Below, one piece after another: positions 52,839 to 60,977 of a DNA stretch of 64,000 bases. Numbering within the stretch: position 1 is the stretch's first letter; each line of letters starts with the position of its first letter. The stretch is taken from the NCBI RefSeq assembly GCF_037083825.1, contig NZ_JBAPLU010000006.1:124001-188000 (forward strand), in the 5' to 3' direction. A program made the position numbers and the translations under genes. The DNA is from Klenkia sesuvii. Lineage in GTDB: Bacteria > Actinomycetota > Actinomycetes > Mycobacteriales > Geodermatophilaceae. The notes beneath the pieces were generated by a model. It was not told the origin of the DNA, did no database searches, and saw only the letters and a list, made by a program, of their open reading frames with translations.

Positions 52839-54116
52839 GTGGGAGCACGCGCAGGGATCGTCGTCACCGGCACCGAGGTCCTGACCGGCCGGGTCACCGA
52901 CCGCAACGGTCCGTGGCTGGCCGAGCAGCTGCGCCGGCGGGGGCTGGACGTCGGTCAGGTGGTCGTCGTCGGCGACCGGCCCGAGGACCTGCGCTCGGCG
53001 TTGTCCCACCTCTCGTCGACCAACGACCTGGTGCTCACCTCGGGCGGGCTCGGGCCCACCGCCGACGACCTGACCGCCGAGGTGGTCGGTGACTTCTGCG
53101 GCCGCCCGTCGGCCGTCGACGAGGAGCTGGCCGGGCGCATCGCCGCGATCGTCGAGCGCCTGATGGCCCGTCGGGGGTGGCGGGTCGACCCGGCCGCCAC
53201 CGAGGCCGGCACCCGCAAGCAGGCCCGGGTGCCGCACGGCGCCGTCGTGCTGGAGCCGGTGGGCACCGCGCCGGGTCTCGTCGTCCCGCCGGCCGAGGGT
53301 GACGGACCGCCGGTCGTCGTCCTGCCCGGGCCGCCCAGCGAGCTGCAGGCGATGTGGCCGGCCGCGCTCGAGGCGGCGCCGGTCCGCGCCGTGCTGGACC
53401 GCGCGGTCGAGCTGCGGCAGGACACCCTGCGGCTGTGGGGCACCCCCGAGTCGGAGCTGGCGGCCACGCTGCGCCGGGTCGAGGACCAGCTCACCGGCCT
53501 GGAGATCACCACCTGCCTGCGCGACGGCGAGCTCGAGATCGTCACCCGCTACGCCCCCGACGCGGCCGGCGCCTACGGGCACCTGGTCGACGCGGTGCGT
53601 GCCGACTACGCGGCCACCCTGTTCAGCGAGGGCCCCGACGTCGACACCCTGGTCGCCGGCGCGCTGGAGGAGCGGTCGCTCACCGTCGCCACGGCCGAGT
53701 CGTGCACCGGCGGGCAGCTGGTGGCCCGGCTCATCGACCGTCCCGGGGCCTCGGCGTGGGTGCCGGGCGGCATCGTCTCCTACGCCAAGAGCGCCAAGGA
53801 GCAGCTGCTGGGGGTGTCGGCCGAGACCCTCGCGACGGTCGGTGCGGTCAGCCCCGAGGTGGCCCGGCAGCTCGCCGACGGCGCCCGCGCGCGGCTGGGC
53901 GCCGACGTCGGCATCGGGGTCACCGGCATCGCCGGCCCGGGCGGCGGCAGCCCCGACAAGCCTGTCGGGACGGTGCACCTGTGCGCCGTGGGTCCCGAGG
54001 GGGTGGTGACCCGCTCGCTGGTCGTCCCCGGCGACCGGGCCGCGTTCCGCGGGCGCACCGTCACCGTCGGCATGCACCTGCTCCGCGCGCTGCTGCTCGG
54101 CGGCCCACCGGCCTGA
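52839..54116 (+). CDS. cinA: CinA family protein (competence/damage-inducible, NMN deamidase domain)
   Basis: 425-residue two-domain protein. The N-terminal molybdopterin-binding-like domain (about 1-170) has VVTGTEVLTGRVTDRNGPWL and LTSGGLGPTADDLT. The C-terminal CinA domain (about 265-425) has ATAESCTGGQLVARLID, GIVSYAKSAKE and VTGIAGPGGGSPDKPVGTV. In other bacteria the C-terminal part is a nicotinamide-nucleotide amidase (PncC) and the full protein is linked to NAD salvage. The start is GTG 52839; the stop is four bases before a parS palindrome. Confidence 0.93.
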   Translation: MGARAGIVVTGTEVLTGRVTDRNGPWLAEQLRRRGLDVGQVVVVGDRPEDLRSALSHLSSTNDLVLTSGGLGPTADDLTAEVVGDFCGRPSAVDEELAGRIAAIVERLMARRGWRVDPAATEAGTRKQARVPHGAVVLEPVGTAPGLVVPPAEGDGPPVVVLPGPPSELQAMWPAALEAAPVRAVLDRAVELRQDTLRLWGTPESELAATLRRVEDQLTGLEITTCLRDGELEIVTRYAPDAAGAYGHLVDAVRADYAATLFSEGPDVDTLVAGALEERSLTVATAESCTGGQLVARLIDRPGASAWVPGGIVSYAKSAKEQLLGVSAETLATVGAVSPEVARQLADGARARLGADVGIGVTGIAGPGGGSPDKPVGTVHLCAVGPEGVVTRSLVVPGDRAAFRGRTVTVGMHLLRALLLGGPPA

Positions 54117-54120
54117 TCAC

Positions 54121-54134
54121 GTTCCACGTGGAAC
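54121..54134. other. parS-type centromere site (second copy)
   Basis: GTTCCACGTGGAAC, identical to the site at 28178. It is intergenic, just after cinA and 22 bases before the SRPBCC gene. Two perfect copies within 26 kb near the gyrA region fit an origin-proximal centromere. Confidence 0.85.
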
Positions 54135-54156
54135 CCACCTGGATATGGGGGGCGGC

Positions 54157-54546
54157 ATGAGCTCGCTGCGGCTGCACGCCACCGGAAGCGTCCACCCCGA
54201 CGAGGCGTGGGACCGCTACCTGCACCCGGCCAAGTGGTCGGACTGGTCGCCGCAGATCCGGGGCGTGGAGACCGACGCCGTGCGCATCGACCCGGGCGTC
54301 ACCGGCCGGGTCGTGGGCCCGCTCGGGCTCCGGGCGCCCTTCGTCGTCGACGCCGTGGACGACGCGGCCCGGGAGTGGACCTGGTCGGTCGACATCGGCC
54401 CGGGCACGCTGGTCCTCGTGCACTGGGTGCGTCCCGGGCCCGACGGCGGGACGACGACCGGCCTGCGGGTGTCCGGGCCGCTCCTGCCGGTCGTGGGCTA
54501 CGTGCCGCTGGCCGCCTTCGCGCTGCAGCGGCTGGTCCGTCCCTGA
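54157..54546 (+). CDS. SRPBCC (polyketide-cyclase-like) family protein
   Basis: 129-residue START-like protein (MSSLRLHATGSVHPDEAWDR, then PAKWSDWSPQIRGV, PFVVDAVDDAAREWTWSV, and a terminal helix). The WSDWSPQI segment is typical of the polyketide cyclase/dehydrase group. It likely binds a small hydrophobic molecule; ligand unknown. ATG 54157 is used because GGGGGG lies just before it, although ATG 54145 is in frame. Confidence 0.75.
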   Translation: MSSLRLHATGSVHPDEAWDRYLHPAKWSDWSPQIRGVETDAVRIDPGVTGRVVGPLGLRAPFVVDAVDDAAREWTWSVDIGPGTLVLVHWVRPGPDGGTTTGLRVSGPLLPVVGYVPLAAFALQRLVRP

Positions 54547-54594
54547 CCCGGCTCGACCGCCGCCGGCCGTCGGGCCGGGCCGTAGGGTCACGGG

Positions 54595-56223
54595 GTGCAC
54601 GCGACCCACACGGTGACCAACCAGGTGCCGCCGCTGGTCGGGCACGACCCGGTCGGCGGGGACACCGCGCTGGTCGAGGCGTGCCTGCGGCACGCCGACG
54701 AGCTGACCCTGGACTCGCTGGAGGACCTCGGCGCGCTGGCCGGCAGCGACCAGGCCGCCGAGTGGGGCCGGCAGGCGAACGAGAACCCCCCGGTGCTGCG
54801 CACCCACGACCGCACCGGGCACCGCATCGACGAGGTCGAGTTCCACCCGTCCTGGCACGAGCTGATGAGCGCCGCCGTGGGCCACGGGCTGGCCGGCACC
54901 CCGTGGGCTCTGGCCGCGGCCGGCGACGCCCACGCGCACGTGCGCCGTGCGGTCGGCTACCTGGGCTGGACGCAGGTGGAGGCCGGCCACGGCTGCCCGG
55001 TGACGATGACCTACGCCGTCGTCCCCGCGCTGCGCCGGGCACCCGAGCTCGCCGTGGTCTTCGAGCCCGGGCTGACCTCGACGTCCTACGAGTTCGGCCT
55101 GGCCGACCCGCGCACCAAGGCCGGCCTGGTCGCCGGGATGGGCATGACCGAGAAGCAGGGCGGTTCCGACGTGCGGGCCGGGACCACCCGCGCGGTCGCC
55201 CGCATCGACGGCACCTATCACCTCACCGGGCACAAGTGGTTCACGTCGGCGCCGATGAGCGACCTGTTCCTGGTGCTGGCGCAGACCGAGGAGGGCGTCT
55301 CCTGCTTCCTGGTGCCGCGCATGCTGCCCGACGGCGAGCGCAACGTGTTCCGGTTGCAGCGCCTCAAGGACAAGCTGGGCGACCGTGCCAACGCCTCCTC
55401 GGAGGTCGAGTTCGACCGGACGGTGGGCTGGCTGGTCGGGGAGCCCGGCCGCGGGGTGCGGGCCATCCTCGACATGGTCACCACCACCCGGCTGGACTGC
55501 GTGCTGGGCTCGGCCGCCACGGTCCGCGCGGCGCTGACCCAGGCCCTGCACCACGCCCGGCACCGGTCGGCGTTCGGTGCGCTGCTGGTCGACCAGCCGC
55601 TCATGCAGAACGTGCTGGCCGACGTCGCGGTGGAGAGCGAGGCCGCCACCGCGCTGGCGATCCGGCTGGCCGCCGCGCAGGACGCCGGCGAGGCAGACTT
55701 CCTGCGGCTGGCCGGCGCGGCCGCCAAGTTCTTCGTCTGCAAGCGCACGCCGGCCGTGGTGGCCGAGGCCCTCGAGGTGCTCGGCGGCAACGGGTACGTC
55801 GAGGAGTCGGTGCTGCCCCGGCTCTACCGGCAGGCGCCGCTGAACTCGATCTGGGAGGGCAGCGGCAACGTCATCGCCCTCGACGTGCTGCGGGCGATGG
55901 AGCGCGACTCCGCCTCGGTGGCCGCCGTGCTGGCCGAGGTCGAGGCCGCGACCGGGGCCGACGACCGGTTCGACGCCGCGGTCGCCGGCCTGCGCGCCGA
56001 GCTCGCCGACCCCGCCGACCTGGCGTTCCGCGCCCGGCGGGTGGCCGGCCAGCTGGCGCTGTGCCTGCAGGGCTCGCTGCTGCTGCAACACGCCCCGGGT
56101 GCGGTGGCCGACGCCTTCTGCGCCACCCGGCTGGCCGGTGACCGGGGCAGCGTGCTGGGCACCCTCCCCGCCAGCACCGCGGTCACCGAGATCGTCGACC
56201 GCGCGGTGGTCGCGCCCGCCTGA
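54595..56223 (+). CDS. Acyl-CoA dehydrogenase, AidB-like
   Basis: 542-residue flavoprotein of the acyl-CoA dehydrogenase superfamily. AidB-type features are GMTEKQGGSDVRAGTT, RLKDKLGDRANASSEVEF and LYRQAPLNSIWEGSGNV, along with an extra C-terminal helical part (about 440-542) that in E. coli AidB binds DNA. The FAD-binding strand KWFTSAPMSDLFL is present. It may protect from alkylation or act on a branched acyl-CoA; this cannot be decided here. GTG 54595 is the start; the parS/SRPBCC region is upstream. Confidence 0.9.
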   Translation: MHATHTVTNQVPPLVGHDPVGGDTALVEACLRHADELTLDSLEDLGALAGSDQAAEWGRQANENPPVLRTHDRTGHRIDEVEFHPSWHELMSAAVGHGLAGTPWALAAAGDAHAHVRRAVGYLGWTQVEAGHGCPVTMTYAVVPALRRAPELAVVFEPGLTSTSYEFGLADPRTKAGLVAGMGMTEKQGGSDVRAGTTRAVARIDGTYHLTGHKWFTSAPMSDLFLVLAQTEEGVSCFLVPRMLPDGERNVFRLQRLKDKLGDRANASSEVEFDRTVGWLVGEPGRGVRAILDMVTTTRLDCVLGSAATVRAALTQALHHARHRSAFGALLVDQPLMQNVLADVAVESEAATALAIRLAAAQDAGEADFLRLAGAAAKFFVCKRTPAVVAEALEVLGGNGYVEESVLPRLYRQAPLNSIWEGSGNVIALDVLRAMERDSASVAAVLAEVEAATGADDRFDAAVAGLRAELADPADLAFRARRVAGQLALCLQGSLLLQHAPGAVADAFCATRLAGDRGSVLGTLPASTAVTEIVDRAVVAPA

Positions 56224-56242
56224 GGCTGGGACGATCGGCGGG

Positions 56243-56719
56243 GTGACGCAGCGCAAGCCCGAGGGCATGGCGTTCGAGACCTGGGTCGAGCACCAGATCC
56301 GGACGGCGGACGAGCGGGGTGACTTCGCCGACCTGCCCGGTGCCGGCAAGCCCCTCCCGCGGCGCGACGGGCCCGAGGACACCTACGCCTGGGCGATGGC
56401 CTGGGCCCGCCGGCAGGAGCCCGACGCCTCGTTCCTGCCGCCGTCCCTGGCGCTGGGCCGCGAGCGCGACGACCTGCCCGGCCGGCTGGCCGGCCTCACC
56501 AGCGAGGACCGGGTGCGCGCCGCCGTCCGCGAGTTCAACGCCCGGGTGGCCGCCGCCTGGCGGCAACCGCTGGACGGGCCGCCGCTGGTGGTCCGCATGC
56601 ACGACGAGGAGGAGCGGGTGGCCGAGTGGCGGGCGCACCGGCCGCCCCCCGCCGAGCCCGAGCAGGTGGACGCGCAGCAACCGCCACGCCGCGGTGGGTG
56701 GTGGCGCAGGCGCCGGTGA
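56243..56719 (+). CDS. DUF1992 (DnaJ-like) domain protein
   Basis: 158-residue protein. The DUF1992 domain (about 1-100) has MAFETWVEHQIRTADERGDF and DLPGAGKPLPRRD, then SLALGRERDDLPGRL. The C-terminus is Pro/Arg-rich (RRGGWWRRRR). The family is sometimes called DnaJ homologue C28-like; no clear biochemical role is known. The start GTG 56243 gives VTQRKPEGMAFETW. It is the last gene with ordinary host-like context before the hsd locus. Confidence 0.85.
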   Translation: MTQRKPEGMAFETWVEHQIRTADERGDFADLPGAGKPLPRRDGPEDTYAWAMAWARRQEPDASFLPPSLALGRERDDLPGRLAGLTSEDRVRAAVREFNARVAAAWRQPLDGPPLVVRMHDEEERVAEWRAHRPPPAEPEQVDAQQPPRRGGWWRRRR

Positions 56720-56739
56720 GTGCCGGTTACGGTCGGTCG

Positions 56740-58203
56740 GTGACGGTGCTCCAGGGGTCGGTCAAGTCCACGATCGACCGGGTGTGGGACTCGTTCTGGT
56801 CCGGCGGGATCTCGAACCCGCTGGAGGTGATCGAGCAGATCACCTACCTGCTGTTCATCCGCAGGCTGGACAACCTGCAGACCAACGCCGAGGCGCGGGC
56901 GAAGCTCACCGGCAAGCCGGTGCAGAACCCGGTGTTCGGCCCGGACGAGCAGAACCTGCGCTGGCAGTACCTCAAGAACGAGGAGCCCGGCGTCATGCAT
57001 GCGCTGGTCGCGCAGGGTGTGTTCCCGTTCCTGCAGCGGCTTGGTGGCGACGACTCCACCTACGCGCACCACATGCGGGATGCCCGGTTCACCATTCCCA
57101 CGCCCGCGCTGCTGGCCCGGGTGGTCGACATGCTCGACGAGCTGCCGATGGAGGACCGGGACACCAATGGCGATCTGTACGAGTACATGCTGGGCAAGAT
57201 CGCCACGGCCGGGCACAACGGCCAGTTCCGGACGCCGCGGCACATCATCGAGCTGATGGTCGCGATGACGGCGCCCAAGCCGGGCGATACCATCTGCGAC
57301 CCGGCCTGCGGGACGGCCGGATTTCTGGTGGCGGCGGGGGAGTACCTGCGCCGTGAGCATGCGGGGCTCTTCCACGACGCCGGCGCCAGTCGGCAGTTCC
57401 ACCACGAGATGTTCCACGGCTACGACTTTGACTCGACGATGCTGCGCATCGGCAGCATGAACATGCTGCTGCACGGGGTCGAGCAGCCCGACATCCGCTA
57501 TCGCGACTCGTTGAGCGAGGGCGCCAGCGGTGACGAGGGCAGGTACTCGTTGATCCTGGCGAACCCGCCGTTCGCCGGCAGCCTGGATGCCGAGACGGTG
57601 GCCAAGGATCTGCAGAAGGTCGTGAAGACCCGCAAGACCGAGTTGCTGTTCATGGCGCTGTTCCTCAGGCTGCTCAAGCCCGGTGGCCGCGCGGCGGTGA
57701 TCGTGCCCGACGGCGTGCTGTTCGGGTCGTCGACGGCGCACAAGGCGTTGCGCCGGATGCTGGTCGAGGACCAGAAGCTGGACGGCGTGGTGAAGCTGCC
57801 CAGTGGTGTGTTCAAGCCGTACGCCGGGGTGTCGACGGCGATCCTCTTCTTCACCCGCACCGACTCGGGCGGCACCGAGGATGTCTGGTTCTACGACGTG
57901 CGCGCCGACGGCTTCACCCTCGACGACAAGCGGAACCCGACGATGGCGAACGACCTGCCGGACGCCCTGGCCCGCTGGGCCGAGCGCGACAGCGAACGCG
58001 AGCGTGCCCGCACCGAGCAGAGCTTCACCGTGACCAAGGCCGACATCGTCGCCCAGGGCTACGACCTCTCCCTGAACCGCTACAAGGAGGTCGTCCACGA
58101 GGAGGTCGAGTACCGCGACCCGCTGGAGATCATCGCCGAGCTGGAGCAGATGGAGAAGGAGATCCAACAGGGCCTGGCGGAGCTGAAGGCCATACTGTCG
58201 TGA
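56740..58203 (+). CDS. hsdM: Type I restriction-modification system methyltransferase subunit HsdM
   Basis: 487-residue N6-adenine DNA methyltransferase. The HsdM N-terminal helical domain (about 1-150) begins VTVLQGSVKSTIDRVWDSFW. Catalytic motif I is CDPACGTAGFLVAAGEYL and motif IV is LILANPPFAGSL (NPPF), so the enzyme looks intact. It methylates the HsdS-defined site to protect host DNA. GTG 56740 is the start closest to the family; GTG 56701 and 56716 are in frame. The stop overlaps the hsdS start (GTGA). Codon use is somewhat less GC-biased than upstream. Confidence 0.95.
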   Translation: MTVLQGSVKSTIDRVWDSFWSGGISNPLEVIEQITYLLFIRRLDNLQTNAEARAKLTGKPVQNPVFGPDEQNLRWQYLKNEEPGVMHALVAQGVFPFLQRLGGDDSTYAHHMRDARFTIPTPALLARVVDMLDELPMEDRDTNGDLYEYMLGKIATAGHNGQFRTPRHIIELMVAMTAPKPGDTICDPACGTAGFLVAAGEYLRREHAGLFHDAGASRQFHHEMFHGYDFDSTMLRIGSMNMLLHGVEQPDIRYRDSLSEGASGDEGRYSLILANPPFAGSLDAETVAKDLQKVVKTRKTELLFMALFLRLLKPGGRAAVIVPDGVLFGSSTAHKALRRMLVEDQKLDGVVKLPSGVFKPYAGVSTAILFFTRTDSGGTEDVWFYDVRADGFTLDDKRNPTMANDLPDALARWAERDSERERARTEQSFTVTKADIVAQGYDLSLNRYKEVVHEEVEYRDPLEIIAELEQMEKEIQQGLAELKAILS

Positions 58204-59357
58204 ATTGGCCGGTCGTATCCCTCGGTGAGGTTGCTGCCATAGACCGAGTCAGTGCAGATCCGACCACCCTCGATCCCTCGACTCCTTATGTGGGCCTTGA
58301 GGACATCGAGCGAGGCGGGCGGCTGATCGGGCGCCGATCCATCGGAGAAGCGCAGGTAACTAGCAATAAATTTCGTTTCGACGCACCGCACGTCCTTTTC
58401 GGCAAACTGAGGCCGAACTTGGCTAAGATTGCTCGGCCCAACTATTCCGGTGTGTGCAGTACAGATATCCTGCCCATTCGGGTCGGCAACCGATTGGATG
58501 CCGGCTACCTGACCCACTACATGAGGCAACCAGAGGTCGTCGCCTGGTCGGCATCCCAATCGGCGGGAGCCAACCTTCCTCGGTTGAGCCCTAACGCTCT
58601 TCTTGGTCTGGTCCTGCCGCTCCCGCCGCTCGATGAGCAGCGGCGGCTTGCGGTGATCCTGGACAAGGCCGAGTCGGTGGTCCGCTCTTGGAGTCGGGCA
58701 AAATCCGCTGCAGACGGACTAGCGGGAGCAATCTTCGATCAAATGTTCGGTGACCCCGTTCGAAACATGCTGGGGTACTCCGTGCGTGAGCTCAAAGACT
58801 GGGTCGACCCTCGATCCCCGATCACCTATGGAATTCTGAAACCTGGGCCCGACGAACCCGACGGTGTTCCATACATTCGCGTTGTCGACATCCGGGACAA
58901 TGAGATATTGACGGGCTCCATACGTCGGACCAGTGCGAAGATCGCGGACTCGTACCGCCGGTCGACGGTCGCTTCAGGCGATCTCGTGATATCCATACGC
59001 GGCCATGTTGGCCGGCTAGGAGTTGTGCCACCCTCTCTCGACGGTGCGAACATCACCCAGGACTCCGCGCGCCTCCGTATAGCCGGGGCCGCCGGGTCGT
59101 ATGTTGCGGCCGCATTGGAGACACCTGCGATGGTCCACTGGATGGCGCAGCGCACGAAAGGAGTGGCTGTCCGCGGAATAAATATCGGCGATCTCCGGCA
59201 GGCTCCGGTGCCAGTGCCGCCAGAACCTGAGATCGAGAGATTTGCTGCGGCCAGAGCCGAGGTCCAACGTTTTCGACGAAAAGCTCTAAAGCAAATGTTC
59301 GAAGCGACCTGTCTTGCTCGATCTTTGCAGCAACGGGCCTTCTCCGGGCAGCTTTGA
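58200..59357 (+). CDS. hsdS: Type I restriction-modification specificity subunit HsdS
   Basis: 385-residue DNA-recognition subunit. Two target-recognition domains are visible: the first about 1-150 (MNWPVVSLGEVAAIDRVS, LPRLSPNALLGLVLPLPPLD) and the second about 195-350 (YSVRELKDWVDPRSPITYGI onward). Each ends in a conserved helix (DEQRRLAVILDKAES; EIERFAAARAEVQRF). GTG 58200 overlaps the hsdM stop. Its DNA is clearly more AT-rich than the neighbouring genes, as expected for a specificity gene exchanged horizontally. Confidence 0.95.
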   Translation: MNWPVVSLGEVAAIDRVSADPTTLDPSTPYVGLEDIERGGRLIGRRSIGEAQVTSNKFRFDAPHVLFGKLRPNLAKIARPNYSGVCSTDILPIRVGNRLDAGYLTHYMRQPEVVAWSASQSAGANLPRLSPNALLGLVLPLPPLDEQRRLAVILDKAESVVRSWSRAKSAADGLAGAIFDQMFGDPVRNMLGYSVRELKDWVDPRSPITYGILKPGPDEPDGVPYIRVVDIRDNEILTGSIRRTSAKIADSYRRSTVASGDLVISIRGHVGRLGVVPPSLDGANITQDSARLRIAGAAGSYVAAALETPAMVHWMAQRTKGVAVRGINIGDLRQAPVPVPPEPEIERFAAARAEVQRFRRKALKQMFEATCLARSLQQRAFSGQL

Positions 59358-59366
59358 TTCACGGTC

Positions 59367-60740
59367 TCACCCTTGGTGCGCGGACCACCCGACGACGATT
59401 TCGCTTGCGTCACCTCGGTACGTCCGCCATCGCCGTTCGCTCTGTTCCCACTCGACCTTGAACCCGTGATGCACCTTCGTGTGGTGCCGTTCGCACAGCA
59501 ACGCGGTGTTCTCCACCGATGTCTCACCGTGATCAGCGACCCACTCCCTGACGTGGTGGGCGTCGCACCACCACGTCGGGGCTGAGCAGCCGGCGAAGAC
59601 GCATCCTCCGTCGCGGGCCTCGGCGGCCTTGCGGATGTGGGCGGGCACCAAGCGCTGCGCTCGGCCGATGTTCAGCGGCATCCCGTCGGGGCCGAAGAGC
59701 ACCCGGGTGATGATCGAGTCGCAGGACAGCTGCTGGGCGGTGGTGTTGGCGACGATCTGGCCCGATCCGAGCCGGGCGGCGTCGCTGACGACATCGGTGT
59801 CGAGCAGGTCCTCGGCGGAGATGGTGACCGCGACCTGGGCGCGGTGCTTGCGCAGCATCGGCACGTCGTCACCGCACGCCAGCTGGGCGTCGGCCAGCTG
59901 CACCAGGGCGTCGCCCATCTGCTGGGCGTGGTTGCGGTCGTCGTCGGCGATCCGGCCGGCCTGCTGGAAGGCTGTCAGCACGGTGGACACCTTCTCGAAG
60001 CCGAGGGCGTCGAGCCGTCCGTGGATGGTGCCGCCGCCCGACGCCGAGGGCGTGAGATGCAGCTCGCGCTGCTTCGTCGGGTCGGGCTCGGGGCCGTCGG
60101 GGTCGATCCAGTCGAGCAGTCGCTTGGTCACCGCGGGGAGCGCTTCTGGTGAAGTGCCCGTGGCGGTGTCAAGGAGTGTCTGCTCGATCTCGGCGACGTC
60201 GGCGCCCAGCTCAGCCGCCGCGCTCAGCCGGGCGGGTGTCGCGACAGCTGCGACCACGGCCGTCTGGTCTGGGGTCACGCGCCCTTCGACGGCAGCCGCG
60301 GCCCAGGCCGGCAGCTGCTCCAGGGTGCGCCCGGCACGCACGGCACGGGCTGCCGTCGCCGGGGAGACGTTCAGGTGGCCGACCTGCCATGACTTCATGC
60401 TCTTGTGGCCGTCGAACTCGGCGGCCTGCGCGCACTCGGCGGCCCGGACGGCCTGCGCCCGAGCGGCGTCGACGACGTTCTGCAGCTGGGTCAGACCGCG
60501 CACCCGGGCCAGCAACTCGGCCGCCTGCACCGCCGAGCCGCCGGCGGGTTCGGCCCCGACCAGGCCCTGTGCGCTGGCCAGGACGGCCGCGATGTCGGCC
60601 GGCAGCTGCATCGACACCTGCCGGGCTGCGGCCCGCGCCGCGGCCTTCTCCTCCTCGTGCAGATCGCCACCGCCCGACGCCGAACCGCCCGCGAAGGCAC
60701 CACCGTCCGGGAAGGGGTCGAAGCCGCCGTCGAGACCCAC
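59367..60740 (-). CDS. DUF222/HNH endonuclease (13E12 repeat family)
   Basis: 457-residue protein. The DUF222 domain (about 60-300) includes LTQLQNVVDAARAQAVRAAE, SPATAARAVRAGRTLEQLPA and HLTPSASGGGTIHGRLDAL. The C-terminal HNH nuclease (about 385-445) has GGCVFAGCSAPTWWCDAHHV and NTALLCERHHTKVHHG, with the metal-binding Cys/His pairs. Members are the 13E12 repeat proteins of mycobacteria, a mobile-like family. It sits tail-to-tail with hsdS and interrupts the hsd operon. GTG 60740 follows AGGAGGGG. A LexA-like box lies 18 bases upstream. Confidence 0.93.
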   Translation of the reverse strand: MGLDGGFDPFPDGGAFAGGSASGGGDLHEEEKAAARAAARQVSMQLPADIAAVLASAQGLVGAEPAGGSAVQAAELLARVRGLTQLQNVVDAARAQAVRAAECAQAAEFDGHKSMKSWQVGHLNVSPATAARAVRAGRTLEQLPAWAAAAVEGRVTPDQTAVVAAVATPARLSAAAELGADVAEIEQTLLDTATGTSPEALPAVTKRLLDWIDPDGPEPDPTKQRELHLTPSASGGGTIHGRLDALGFEKVSTVLTAFQQAGRIADDDRNHAQQMGDALVQLADAQLACGDDVPMLRKHRAQVAVTISAEDLLDTDVVSDAARLGSGQIVANTTAQQLSCDSIITRVLFGPDGMPLNIGRAQRLVPAHIRKAAEARDGGCVFAGCSAPTWWCDAHHVREWVADHGETSVENTALLCERHHTKVHHGFKVEWEQSERRWRTYRGDASEIVVGWSAHQG

Positions 60741-60757
60741 AACCCCTCCTCGTTAAG

Positions 60758-60773
60758 TCGAACACGTGTACGA
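60758..60773. promoter_or_regulatory. LexA (SOS) box candidate
   Basis: TCGAACACGTGTACGA matches the actinobacterial SOS pattern TCGAAC-N4-GTTCGA except for one base (GTACGA). It lies just upstream of the HNH gene. In M. tuberculosis, 13E12-family genes are known LexA targets. Confidence 0.6.
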
Positions 60774-60977
60774 ACGATACCGCAGTCGAGGTGGTCGAGC
60801 AAGACGAAAGAGCAGCTCAGGCCGGCGATGAGCCAAGAAGACCCCGGGCGACGAAACCAGCTTCGGGACGCCGTCGTGACAGATACCCAGACGAAAACGA
60901 TGGAGTCTCGTAGGGTGACGCCTCGGCCACCGTGCGACACCCGAGGCCGCTGACCGACGGGGGCAGGGCACCGACCG

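Noticed and set aside
60876..60916. GTGACA and TAGGGT as a possible hsdR promoter
   Set aside because: The spacing is about 29 bases, too long for a -35/-10 pair; a promoter must exist here but I cannot place it.
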